Positions 17,544 through 25,711 of a stretch of DNA of 64,000 nt are shown here, one piece after another. The notes below the pieces were generated by a model. It searched no databases. It had not been told where the DNA came from and saw only the letters and a program-made list of their open reading frames with translations. Source of the stretch: CAZGMJ01 sp964526785. GTDB taxonomy: Bacteria; Planctomycetota; Phycisphaerae; Sedimentisphaerales; Anaerobacaceae. Position 1 is the stretch's first letter; the number at the start of each line of letters is the position of its first letter. A program made the translations under genes and the position numbers. Location of the stretch: positions 137,762 through 201,761 of the forward strand of contig CAZGMJ010000002.1 in the NCBI GenBank assembly GCA_964526785.1, in the 5' to 3' direction.

Positions 17544-18656
17544 TCACATCAAAAAATGACGGATTATCGCTTTGTAGTATTCGACGGCCCTGTCCAGATC
17601 AACGATGTCAATATACTCATCCGGCTTGTGGCAGAGTTCTCCTTTGCCCGGACCGAAAATCAGGACCGGAGCCCCGAGCGCGGCAAAAAACGGCCCGTCT
17701 GTTGTAAAGCCCACCGCTTTGGTGTGACCAATATCGACCGCATTGCAGAACTGCTGTACGAAGTCGCTGTCAGGGTCGGTCTCCATCGCAGGCACGTGAC
17801 GCACAACTTCGATCTCTCCTTCGAACTCCCGGTCCGCACGCCTGCATCTATCGAGGATACGTTCGAAATCCGCGATGATTGCGTCGTTCTTCTGGCCGGG
17901 CAGAATGCGTATATCGATGCCCATGGTGCAGCCGTCAGGTACGACGTTCATAGTCTTTCCGCCTGCGATTGTGTTAACGCTCATCGAGCAACCGCCCAGC
18001 AGCGGATGTGGCTCGCATTCGATCCGGTAACCCTCGAGTTCATCGAGAACCGCCTTCATGGATTGGATCGCATTGATGCCGAGATGCGGTGCCGAACCAT
18101 GGGCCGCTTTACCTTTGGTGATCACTCTCAGCCACAACATGCCGCGATGCGCAGTCACGATATCGAAATTTGTCGGTTCTGGGATGACAACGCCCGCCGG
18201 CGCCGTCGGCCATCCATAGTTGTTGATGAATCGTTCGGCCCCGCAGCTATCCGTTTCTTCGCCGGCCACCGCCGCAAACACAATATCTCCCTGCAATGCA
18301 GCATCGCCGACCGCCACGTCGCAGATCGCCTGTATAGCGGCGGCCGTACCGCCTTTCATGTCGGCTGCGCCTCGCCCGTAGACTCTTCCACCGCATTCAA
18401 TGGCCTCGAAAGGCGGGTATTGCCATGCGGCTTCCCCGGGACCTACGACGTCGATGTGACAGGCGAACAGTAAAGCAGGCTTCTTTCCTGCCGATTTGAC
18501 GCGAGCTGTGATGTTCGCCCTGTTGTCGCCCCACCGGTCGATGCTGGTCTCTATACTCGCCGTTTGAAAGGCGTTCTGGATCACCTGCGCGGCTTTGTAT
18601 TCGCCCGTTTCCGCTGTACTCCGGGCCCGAATCAGTTCTTTGAGCAACTCTGTCAT
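17544..18656 (-). CDS. M20-family peptidase/deacylase (ArgE/DapE-like)
   Basis: A 370-residue zinc hydrolase. The metal ligands are visible as His in ACHIDVV (about residue 67), Asp in GRGAADMKGG (about 98), the Glu-Glu pair in AGEETDS (about 132-133) and a C-terminal His in ELCHKPDEY. A dimerisation lid lies between. ArgE, DapE and carboxypeptidase G-like proteins all share this set, so the substrate (N-acyl amino acid or dipeptide) is open. There is no Shine-Dalgarno before ATG 18656, but a -10 box lies 8 bases upstream, so the message is probably leaderless. Confidence 0.87.
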   Translation of the reverse strand: MTELLKELIRARSTAETGEYKAAQVIQNAFQTASIETSIDRWGDNRANITARVKSAGKKPALLFACHIDVVGPGEAAWQYPPFEAIECGGRVYGRGAADMKGGTAAAIQAICDVAVGDAALQGDIVFAAVAGEETDSCGAERFINNYGWPTAPAGVVIPEPTNFDIVTAHRGMLWLRVITKGKAAHGSAPHLGINAIQSMKAVLDELEGYRIECEPHPLLGGCSMSVNTIAGGKTMNVVPDGCTMGIDIRILPGQKNDAIIADFERILDRCRRADREFEGEIEVVRHVPAMETDPDSDFVQQFCNAVDIGHTKAVGFTTDGPFFAALGAPVLIFGPGKGELCHKPDEYIDIVDLDRAVEYYKAIIRHFLM

Positions 18657-18664
18657 GATGTGGT

Positions 18665-18670
18665 ATTATA
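18665..18670 (-). promoter_or_regulatory. -10 box for a leaderless M20 transcript
   Basis: Minus-strand TATAAT lies eight bases before the ATG at 18656 (TATAATACCACATCATG). Transcription would start at or within two or three bases of the start codon. The -35 position holds TTTTCC, a poor match. Confidence 0.45.
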
Positions 18671-18708
18671 GTGCCTTGCTGCGGAAAGGAAAAAACATAA
18701 AAAATGTG

Positions 18709-18737
18709 TTGCAGTTTTGCGATCCACTCAACATAAT
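18709..18737 (+). promoter_or_regulatory. Candidate promoter for the zinc-ribbon / RNase HI-PurN genes
   Basis: TTGCAG (18709-18714) and CATAAT (18732-18737) are 17 bases apart, with a start near 18744 and a 30-base leader that contains the AAGGAG of the next gene. Confidence 0.5.
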
Positions 18738-18773
18738 CAGGGGTTCCTGTGTTTGAGGCGTTAAGGAGCACTG

Positions 18774-19499
18774 ATGGGACCTGTATTGACCGGCCTGACA
18801 AAACTGCAGAGCGTAGAAAACCGGCTTAGAGCCGCCAAGGCGAAGCTGACAAGATGCAGGCGAAATGTGGTGATTCAGGAAAATCGCGTCAGAAGCCTGC
18901 AAAACTCGTTGGAAGCCAAGCAGGAAGAGATTCAACTAACAAAAATCCAGTACGACCGGCTCGAACTCGAACTCAAGAGCAGGGACGAAGAGATTCAGAA
19001 ACTGCGAGCTTCGCTCAACAGCGCGAAAACCAACAAAGGCTACGCCGCGGTGCTCACCCAGCTTAATACGACCAAGGCGGATAATTCCAAGATAGAGACG
19101 CAGTTGCTGGACTTGCTTCGGGACATCGAGACGGATGAGGCCGAATGCAAGGAGATAGTCAGCCAGATCGAAGAGCAGAAAGAGCAACTCGAAACGACTC
19201 GCAAAGAGTCGGACGCGCTGGCCAGTAAGTACCAGGCCGAGATCGAAGATATCCAGAAGGAATGGGATGAGGTTGCCAAAGAAATACCCCCGGAAGCGCG
19301 TACGCTTTTCGAGCGTGTGGCCGATACTTACGACGGACAGGCGGTGGCAATCGTAGAAGAGCAGGACGGTCGCAAGGGGGGCTATAGTTGCGGCGGGTGT
19401 TTCATGGGGATCACCGCAGAATCCGTCAATCTCCTTATGACAAAGGATGACATTATCCGCTGCCCCAATTGCACGCGCATTCTTGTGTTGGAAGAATAG
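18774..19499 (+). CDS. Coiled-coil protein with C4 zinc ribbon (CT398-like)
   Basis: A 241-residue protein of the bacterial C4-zinc-ribbon family exemplified by chlamydial CT398. Residues about 10-170 are a long heptad-rich coiled coil. The C-terminus has the zinc site CGGC and, 22 residues later, CPNC. CT398 relatives have been linked to RNase H-containing or secretion-related loci, and the downstream RNase HI domain here fits the known tendency of these genes to sit together. AAGGAG precedes the ATG. A nucleic-acid adaptor role is inference. Confidence 0.82.
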   Translation: MGPVLTGLTKLQSVENRLRAAKAKLTRCRRNVVIQENRVRSLQNSLEAKQEEIQLTKIQYDRLELELKSRDEEIQKLRASLNSAKTNKGYAAVLTQLNTTKADNSKIETQLLDLLRDIETDEAECKEIVSQIEEQKEQLETTRKESDALASKYQAEIEDIQKEWDEVAKEIPPEARTLFERVADTYDGQAVAIVEEQDGRKGGYSCGGCFMGITAESVNLLMTKDDIIRCPNCTRILVLEE

Positions 19500-19548
19500 T
19501 TCTCCGACTGTCGGCGCAGCCGCTGTTCATGCCTAAGGAGTTAATACG

Positions 19549-20613
19549 TTGACACGGAAGATCATTGCCTACACCGATGGTGGAAGCAGAGGTAATCCGG
19601 GACCCGCCGCCGGTGCGTTCGTCCTGAGCCTGGAGGACGGCACGGCCGTGCAGGCAAAAGGATTCTGCCTCGGCAGGACCACGAATAACGTGGCGGAGTA
19701 CACGGCCGTCATTCACGCCCTGGAAGCCGCACTGAATTGTAAGGCCCATCAAGTCACGGTCTATAGCGACAGTGAACTGCTGGTTCGCCAGGTCAACGGA
19801 CGGTACAAGGTCAAGAGCGAACAGATTCGCCCGTTGTTTCGGCGTGCAATGGAGTTGCTCGACAAATTCGATGACTGGCGTGTCGATCACGTTGTGCGCG
19901 GTAAGAACAAGGAAGCCGACGCGCTGGTCAATCGGGCTCTGGACGAAGGTCGTGATGTCAGCGAGACGCCGGAAAACAACTGCCGTTCCAACGTTAAGCC
20001 GGTCAGGTTGGGCGTGCTGATTAGTGGGGGAGGGCGCACCATGCTCAATATCGCCGAGGCCATCGACCGGCGCGAATTGCCGGCGGAGATTGCAGTGGTG
20101 GTCAGTTCGCTCTCCAAAGCCGCCGGCGTCGAACGTGCGAAGAAGGCGGGCCTGGATGTCCGCATCGTGCGAAGGAAAGACTTCGCCGGCATCGACGAGT
20201 TCAGCAACCGGATAGAGACCGAATTAATTGCGGCCGATGTCGATCTCGTCGTGCAGGGCGGGTGGCTGTGTCTGTGGAAGATTCCGAAACACTATACGAA
20301 CCGCGTGATGAACATTCATCCTGCGCTGCTTCCCAGTTTTGGCGGTAAAGGCATGTGGGGCCATCACGTACATGAAGCGGTACTCAAACGAGGCTGCAAA
20401 GTCAGCGGCTGCACCGTGCATTTCTGCACCGACCAGTACGACAGCGGACCAATCATCGTACAGCGAACCTGTGAAGTGATGGACGACGATACGCCCGACA
20501 CGCTGGCGGCAAGAGTCTTCGAACAGGAATGCATCGCGTACCCGCAGGCGATACGGCTGTTTGCCGAGGGCAGACTCCAGGTGCGCGAAGGTATCGTGCG
20601 AGTGAAGAAATGA
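19549..20613 (+). CDS. rnhA/purN: RNase HI - PurN (GAR formyltransferase) fusion protein
   Basis: A 354-residue two-domain protein. Residues 1-135 form a prokaryotic RNase HI of the short type with the full catalytic set Asp10, Glu50, Asp74 and Asp124. After a short linker, residues 151-354 form a phosphoribosylglycinamide formyltransferase: the GGG loop near 160-162, the catalytic Asn255 and His257 in NIHPALLPSF, and Asp298 in the YDSGP segment corresponding to E. coli Asp144. The start is TTG 19549 with AAGGAG at 8 bases, a strong site. Both active sites look intact, so the protein should cut RNA in RNA-DNA hybrids and also make formyl-GAR in purine synthesis. No stop or frameshift separates the parts. 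Confidence 0.88.
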   Translation: MTRKIIAYTDGGSRGNPGPAAGAFVLSLEDGTAVQAKGFCLGRTTNNVAEYTAVIHALEAALNCKAHQVTVYSDSELLVRQVNGRYKVKSEQIRPLFRRAMELLDKFDDWRVDHVVRGKNKEADALVNRALDEGRDVSETPENNCRSNVKPVRLGVLISGGGRTMLNIAEAIDRRELPAEIAVVVSSLSKAAGVERAKKAGLDVRIVRRKDFAGIDEFSNRIETELIAADVDLVVQGGWLCLWKIPKHYTNRVMNIHPALLPSFGGKGMWGHHVHEAVLKRGCKVSGCTVHFCTDQYDSGPIIVQRTCEVMDDDTPDTLAARVFEQECIAYPQAIRLFAEGRLQVREGIVRVKK

Positions 20614-20669
20614 TGGGCGAGCGTCGGATGAGATTCCTTCGCAAGCAGGGTCGAGCGAAGTGACGTCGT

Positions 20670-21116
20670 ATGGACAAACGCCAAAAATCAATTCTGGCAG
20701 AGTTCCTTACCGTTATTGCCGTTACCGTGCTCGCAGTGGTTGGCATGCTTAATTTCAAGGATTATGTCAACCGCTCCGAGGCGATCAAGGCGATGCGCGT
20801 TATGAGCGAAAAGATTGCGGCATACAGGCAGGAGAACGCAATACTGCCGCCCGAAGGCTATATCGAAAAGATCAGGGATAAGTCAACCGGCGGCGTCCGA
20901 CTCGGACACCTCCAGTACCGCGGCTTCTTCGTTGATCCCATGTCCGAGCCGAATACAATTCTTCTGTTTTCGCAGAAGCAGTACGATTCGTCGTTTCTCG
21001 ATAACGGCTACATCGTTCTCTTCCTCGACGGCAGCGTTGAGTGGATGGACACGCACACTTTTGAGAAGATGCTGGCAAAACAGCGGACGGATTTCGAAAT
21101 CCAGATGAGCGATTAG
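20670..21116 (+). CDS. Single-pass membrane protein, pseudopilin-like
   Basis: A 148-residue protein with one N-terminal hydrophobic helix (about residues 11-27) followed by an extracytoplasmic domain that ends in a short sequence resembling the C-terminal beta sheet of type II secretion pseudopilins (GYIVLFLDGSVEWMD). A prepilin peptidase site (G/A then FTLIE) is absent, so it may be a pilin-like protein that is not processed. The gene starts 56 bases after the RNase HI-PurN gene. Confidence 0.6.
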   Translation: MDKRQKSILAEFLTVIAVTVLAVVGMLNFKDYVNRSEAIKAMRVMSEKIAAYRQENAILPPEGYIEKIRDKSTGGVRLGHLQYRGFFVDPMSEPNTILLFSQKQYDSSFLDNGYIVLFLDGSVEWMDTHTFEKMLAKQRTDFEIQMSD

Positions 21117-21184
21117 CCTCGTTGCTGCCCGGATCGTCCTCCGCGCAGCGCCGTACGTCTATGCCTGTTGCAGGGCCAGGGCTC

Positions 21185-23695
21185 CTACTGAGACTTGGCG
21201 ACTTCCACCTGCTCTTCCTCGGTCTCGGGCTCTTCCAGCTTCTCGCCTTCCAGCTTGAGATGTTCCTCGTCCTGCACGTCGACCTTGATGACGTTCTTCC
21301 CTTCGAACTTGCCTGCCAGAACCGATTCCGACAACGGGTCTTCGATGTAATGCTCGATCGCCCTTCGCAGCGGCCTGGCCCCGAATTCGGGGTTGTAGCC
21401 CTTGTCGATGAGGAACTCCTTGGCCTGATCGGTCAGTTCCAACTTGAGGCCGTGTTCGGTAAGACGCTTGAATACTTTCGCCAACTCGTAATCGACGATC
21501 GATTGCAGGTCTTCCCGGCTCAGAGCCTTGAAGACGATCGTGTCGTCCAGGCGATTGAGGAACTCTGGCCGGAAGTGATGCTCTACCTCCTTCTGCAGCA
21601 CGTCCTTCATCTTCTCGTAGTTGGATTCCGGCGTCTTCTTGCCGAAACCGAAGCCCGATTGATTCTTGATCAGATCGGCGCCGATGTTGCTCGTCATGAT
21701 GAGAATGACGTTCTTGAAGTCGATGTTCCGGCCGAAGCTGTCCGTCAACCGGCCCTCGTCCATGATCTGGAGCAGCATGTTGTATACGTCAGGATGCGCC
21801 TTTTCGATTTCATCGAGCAACAGTACGCTGTACGGACGCCGACGAACTCTCTCTGTCAGTTGCCCGCCTTCCTCGTAGCCGACATACCCTGGAGGCGCGC
21901 CGACCAGTCGGCTGACATTATGCTTCTCCATGAATTCGCTCATGTCGAGCCGGATCAGTGAATTGCGATCGCTGAACATGAACTCTGCAAGCGCCTGGGC
22001 CAGCAATGTCTTGCCGACGCCGCTGGGACCGAGGAAAATGAAGCACCCCATAGGCCGGTTCGGGTCCTTCAGCCCGCTTCGACTGCGTCGCACCGCCTTC
22101 GCAACCGCCACGATTGCGTCGTGCTGCGAAACAACCGTCCTATGCAGTTCGGATTCGAGCTCAAGCAGCCGCTGCGTCTCTTTCTTCTCCAGACGCGTCA
22201 GCGGAACGCCCGTCATGTTGCTTACGACCTCAGCGATGATCTCGTTGTCGACAGTGCCCGTGGCCTCCTTGTTTTCATCGTACCATTTCTTGTGCATCTG
22301 CGTCTTGTCGTCCAGAAGCTGCTGAGCTTCGTCGCGCAGCGCCGCCGCTCGCTCGTAATCGGCGTTCTTGACCGCCTCGTCCTTCTCCCGCTGGAGTTTC
22401 TCGATCTTCTCTTCGATTTCCGTCAGATCCGGCGGAGGAGTCATATTCTTAAGCCGAACGCGTGCGCCCGATTCATCGATTACGTCGATAGCCTTGTCAG
22501 GCAGGCACCTGCCTGTGATGTAGCGTGTGGACAATTCGACCGCCTGGAAAAGGGCCTCATCGGTGAACCGGACCCTGTGATGCGCCTCATATCGGTCGCG
22601 CAGACCCCGAAGGATCTCCAGCGCCTCGTCCTTGGACGGCGGATCGACGATGATCGTCTGGAACCGCCGCTCGAGCGCCCCGTCCTTCTCAATGTGCTTG
22701 CGATACTCGTCCAGCGTGGTCGCGCCGACGCACTGGACTTCGCCGCGTGCCAGAGCGGGCTTGAGGACGTTGGATGCATCAATGGCCCCTTCGGCCCCGC
22801 CGGCACCGACCAGCGTGTGCAGCTCGTCGATGAACAGAACCACGTTCTTGGCTCGCTTCACTTCGTTGATGACGGCCTTGATTCGCTCTTCGAATTGCCC
22901 GCGATATTTCGTCCCGGCTACCATCATGGCCAGATCCAGAACGACGATCCGCTTGTCCTTGAGAATCTCCGGCACCTGCTTGTTGATAACCTGCTGGCTG
23001 AGCCCTTCGACGATCGCCGTCTTGCCTACGCCCGCCTCTCCAAGCAGAACCGGATTGTTCTTCGTACGCCGGCATAGTATCTGCACCAGCCGTTCGATTT
23101 CGTTTTTCCTTCCGATAACGGGATCGAGTTCGCCGTCAATGGCCAACTGCGTCAGGTCCCGGCCGAAACTGTCCAGAGCGGGCGTCTTGCTCTTCTGTTT
23201 GCCCCGCCCCATCGACGGCGTCATCTTCATGCCGAGCGCCGCCGGCCCGTCGTCCACGCCCGCGCCGAGAAGGTTCAGAACCTCTTGACGGACGTCCTCC
23301 AGCTTGAGCCCCAGAGCCATCAAAACCTGAGCCCCGATACCTTCGCTCTCGCGCAGAAGACCGAGCAGGATATGCTCCGTGCCTACATAATTGTGGTTCA
23401 GAGCCCGCGCCTCTTCGATCGCGTACTCGATGACCTTCTTTGCTCGCGGAGTCTGCGGCAGCTTGCCCATCGTGACCATGTCGGGGCCGCTCTTAACCAG
23501 CTTCTCCACCTCCAGACGCAGCTTCTTGATGTCCACGTCCAGATTCTTCAGCACGGTCGCCCCCACACCGCTGCCTTCTTTCACCAGCCCAAGCAGGATG
23601 TGCTCCGTCCCGATATATTCGTGATTGAATCGCTGGGCTTCCTGATTCGCCAGCGCCATTACTTTCCGTGCGCGATCTGTAAATCTCTCAAACAT
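21185..23695 (-). CDS. clpC: ATP-dependent Clp protease ATP-binding subunit ClpC
   Basis: An 836-residue AAA+ unfoldase that feeds substrates to ClpP. It has the duplicated Clp N domain (about 1-145), a first AAA module with Walker A GEAGVGKT (about 216), the M-domain coiled coil with a UVR-like segment (about 415-475) that sets ClpC apart from ClpA, and a second AAA module with GPSGVGKT (about 551). The C-terminus is acidic. ATG 23695 with GGGGAAG upstream is the family start; an in-frame upstream codon adds 12 unrelated residues. clpP is not in the window. Confidence 0.97.
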   Translation of the reverse strand: MFERFTDRARKVMALANQEAQRFNHEYIGTEHILLGLVKEGSGVGATVLKNLDVDIKKLRLEVEKLVKSGPDMVTMGKLPQTPRAKKVIEYAIEEARALNHNYVGTEHILLGLLRESEGIGAQVLMALGLKLEDVRQEVLNLLGAGVDDGPAALGMKMTPSMGRGKQKSKTPALDSFGRDLTQLAIDGELDPVIGRKNEIERLVQILCRRTKNNPVLLGEAGVGKTAIVEGLSQQVINKQVPEILKDKRIVVLDLAMMVAGTKYRGQFEERIKAVINEVKRAKNVVLFIDELHTLVGAGGAEGAIDASNVLKPALARGEVQCVGATTLDEYRKHIEKDGALERRFQTIIVDPPSKDEALEILRGLRDRYEAHHRVRFTDEALFQAVELSTRYITGRCLPDKAIDVIDESGARVRLKNMTPPPDLTEIEEKIEKLQREKDEAVKNADYERAAALRDEAQQLLDDKTQMHKKWYDENKEATGTVDNEIIAEVVSNMTGVPLTRLEKKETQRLLELESELHRTVVSQHDAIVAVAKAVRRSRSGLKDPNRPMGCFIFLGPSGVGKTLLAQALAEFMFSDRNSLIRLDMSEFMEKHNVSRLVGAPPGYVGYEEGGQLTERVRRRPYSVLLLDEIEKAHPDVYNMLLQIMDEGRLTDSFGRNIDFKNVILIMTSNIGADLIKNQSGFGFGKKTPESNYEKMKDVLQKEVEHHFRPEFLNRLDDTIVFKALSREDLQSIVDYELAKVFKRLTEHGLKLELTDQAKEFLIDKGYNPEFGARPLRRAIEHYIEDPLSESVLAGKFEGKNVIKVDVQDEEHLKLEGEKLEEPETEEEQVEVAKSQ

Positions 23696-23813
23696 CGTCT
23701 TCCCCAGATTAACACTCGAATGGTGGTCCATCCGAGATTTCCGCAGTTCCTTGTCGTACTGCCGTTTCGTATCCTCTACCTAATACACGTCATGTGCCTG
23801 ACAGCAATGCGCC

Positions 23814-23841
23814 ATTATATCAGTCGCAAGACTGCTGTCAA
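23814..23841 (-). promoter_or_regulatory. Consensus sigma70 promoter of clpC
   Basis: Minus-strand TTGACA (23841-23836), 16-base spacer and TATAAT (23819-23814) are a full match to the sigma70 consensus. The spacer itself contains the inverted repeat CAGTC-TTGC-GACTG, a possible repressor site. The leader to the clpC ATG is about 110 bases. I saw no CtsR-type or CIRCE sequence. Confidence 0.7.
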
Positions 23842-24107
23842 ACGCTCCTCAATAGCCTAAAAACTCTCTCCCACACCAAATACTACATCTATCTATCCCT
23901 CAGTGCAGTCAGATGTTCATTTCTCGGACCATCGTTCATGTTGAATCTGCGTGAGAATTCTATCGTCAAAATACACGCTGGACTTGTCACCTTTTGCCAC
24001 AAAAACCCTGCTGGCGGCCCAGTTTTGCGGGTCTCATCCGGCAGGACCCGTACAGAACGAAGAACTGGCGGTTCATCGTGCTCGCCGGATTAGGCCTCCT
24101 GAATTCA
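23842..24107. other. Intergenic DNA between clpC and a glycosidase-like gene
   Basis: Part of the 500-base gap 23696-24195. Beyond the two promoters annotated here I see no open frame with coding character and no RNA gene. Weak hairpins occur around GGGTCTCATCCGGCAGGACCC (near 24030-24050). Confidence 0.3.
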
Positions 24108-24136
24108 TTGGTGCCTTAGCCGTTTGCACATATAAT
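24108..24136 (+). promoter_or_regulatory. Candidate promoter of the glycosidase-like gene
   Basis: TTGGTG (24108-24113) and TATAAT (24131-24136) with a 17-base spacer; start near 24143 and a leader of about 53 bases carrying AAGGAAGG before ATG 24196. Confidence 0.55.
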
Positions 24137-24195
24137 CATACAACGAGATACGTACCGTATTGTTTTGTTCTGGCCATACATAAGGAAGGTGCACT

Positions 24196-25596
24196 ATGAG
24201 AGATCATGCATTTGCCGACAACGTCATCTCCACGCTGGTTCTACTAATCATCGTGGGTTTCTTCTTTGCCCGCCTGGCGTGTGCGGCCGACAGGCGTATC
24301 GACATCTACCGGGACAACCCCGCCTATTGGCAGTATGCGGGTAAGCCCGTCCTGCTGATAGGCGGAACCGACGACGATAATCTCTTCCAGATGCTGGACT
24401 TGCGGGAGCATCTGCAACTGCTCAAGAGCGTAGGGGGCAACTACATCCGCAATACGATGAGTTCACGCAACGACAAGGGGTTCGAAGTCCATGCCTTCGC
24501 CCAGATGCCCGATGGCAAATACGATCTGAACAAGTGGAACGAAACCTACTGGCGGCGATTTGAGAATATGCTCAAGCTCACCAGCGACCGCGACATTATC
24601 GTGCAGATCGAGGTGTGGGCGACTTTCGACTACTATCGCGACAACTGGGCCGGGCACCCGATGAACCCGAAAAACAACATCAACTACACGGCCGAAGAGA
24701 CGGGGCTGCCCATAGCGGTCAACAGCCACCCGACGCGGACCGAGAACAGTTTCTTCTGGTCGGTGCCCGCCGAGCGAAATCAAAAGACGGTGCTCAAATA
24801 CCAGCAGCGCTTCGTGGATAAACTCCTCTCATATTCGCTCCGCTACGGCAACGTCCTCTATTGTATGGATAACGAGACCAGCGTTACGCCCGAGTGGGGC
24901 AAGTACTGGTCCGAGTATATAAAGGCAAAAGCGCGAGAGGAGCAGGTAGTGGTCCATACGACGGAGATGTGGGATCCGTGGGATCTTGCACACCGCATGC
25001 ACAGTGCGACGTTCGACCATCCCGAAACGTATTCCTTCGTCGACATTTCCCAGAACAACCATCAGAAGGGCCGGCAGCACTGGGACAACGCGCAGAGGCA
25101 GCGACGCCGAATTGCCGACTACGTTCGGCCGCTGAACAACGTGAAAATCTATGGTGCCGACACCGGCCGCTTCGGCAACGATCGGGACGGCATGGAGCGA
25201 TTCTGGAGGAATATCTTTGGCGGACTTGCCTCGGCACGTTTTCACCGCCCCGATTCGGGCCTCGGACTTGGTCAGAAGGCGCAGGCCAATATACAGAGCA
25301 TGCGCATGCTGACAGACAATATGAGCATCTTCACGTGCGCGCCCCACAACGACCTGCTTTCGGACAGGGCGCAGAACGAGGCCTACTGCATTGCCAATCC
25401 GGGCAAAGAATACGCGGTATACTTCACCAGTGGCGGTCAGGTGACGCTCGATATCTCAGCCATGAAGAAGAAGGCAAGCGTCCGATGGCTCGACATTCTC
25501 GACTGTCAGTGGCGCGACCCCGTCAAAGTCGGACCGCAGGACAAACTCGAACTCAAGTGCCCGGCCAAAGGCTACTGGGCGGTGCTCGTGAAGTAG
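24196..25596 (+). CDS. Exported glycoside hydrolase-like TIM-barrel protein
   Basis: A 466-residue protein with a signal sequence (hydrophobic residues about 10-31, cleavage near ACAAD). The body resembles the clan-A-like barrels of DUF4038 type: an early LLIGGTDDDNLF strand-loop, a long aromatic section, and CMDNETS near residue 217 where the acid/base Asn-Glu of such enzymes would lie. A short beta domain closes the protein (about residues 395-466). The substrate is unknown. AAGGAAGG 8-9 bases upstream sets the start. Confidence 0.6.
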   Translation: MRDHAFADNVISTLVLLIIVGFFFARLACAADRRIDIYRDNPAYWQYAGKPVLLIGGTDDDNLFQMLDLREHLQLLKSVGGNYIRNTMSSRNDKGFEVHAFAQMPDGKYDLNKWNETYWRRFENMLKLTSDRDIIVQIEVWATFDYYRDNWAGHPMNPKNNINYTAEETGLPIAVNSHPTRTENSFFWSVPAERNQKTVLKYQQRFVDKLLSYSLRYGNVLYCMDNETSVTPEWGKYWSEYIKAKAREEQVVVHTTEMWDPWDLAHRMHSATFDHPETYSFVDISQNNHQKGRQHWDNAQRQRRRIADYVRPLNNVKIYGADTGRFGNDRDGMERFWRNIFGGLASARFHRPDSGLGLGQKAQANIQSMRMLTDNMSIFTCAPHNDLLSDRAQNEAYCIANPGKEYAVYFTSGGQVTLDISAMKKKASVRWLDILDCQWRDPVKVGPQDKLELKCPAKGYWAVLVK

Positions 25597-25711
25597 TCGG
25601 ACCGGTGCGACACATCGTTTGCCGGCGGCTGCGCCGACAAGTACGGCCGATGAAGATGCTCTGTGCCTGCGATACGGGACGAGTAGGCGAGCATTCGTTG
25701 TTCGTTTCGTC

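Noticed and set aside
22121..23077. Long plus-strand frame inside clpC
   Set aside because: Antisense shadow of ClpC coding sequence, with no recognisable domain.
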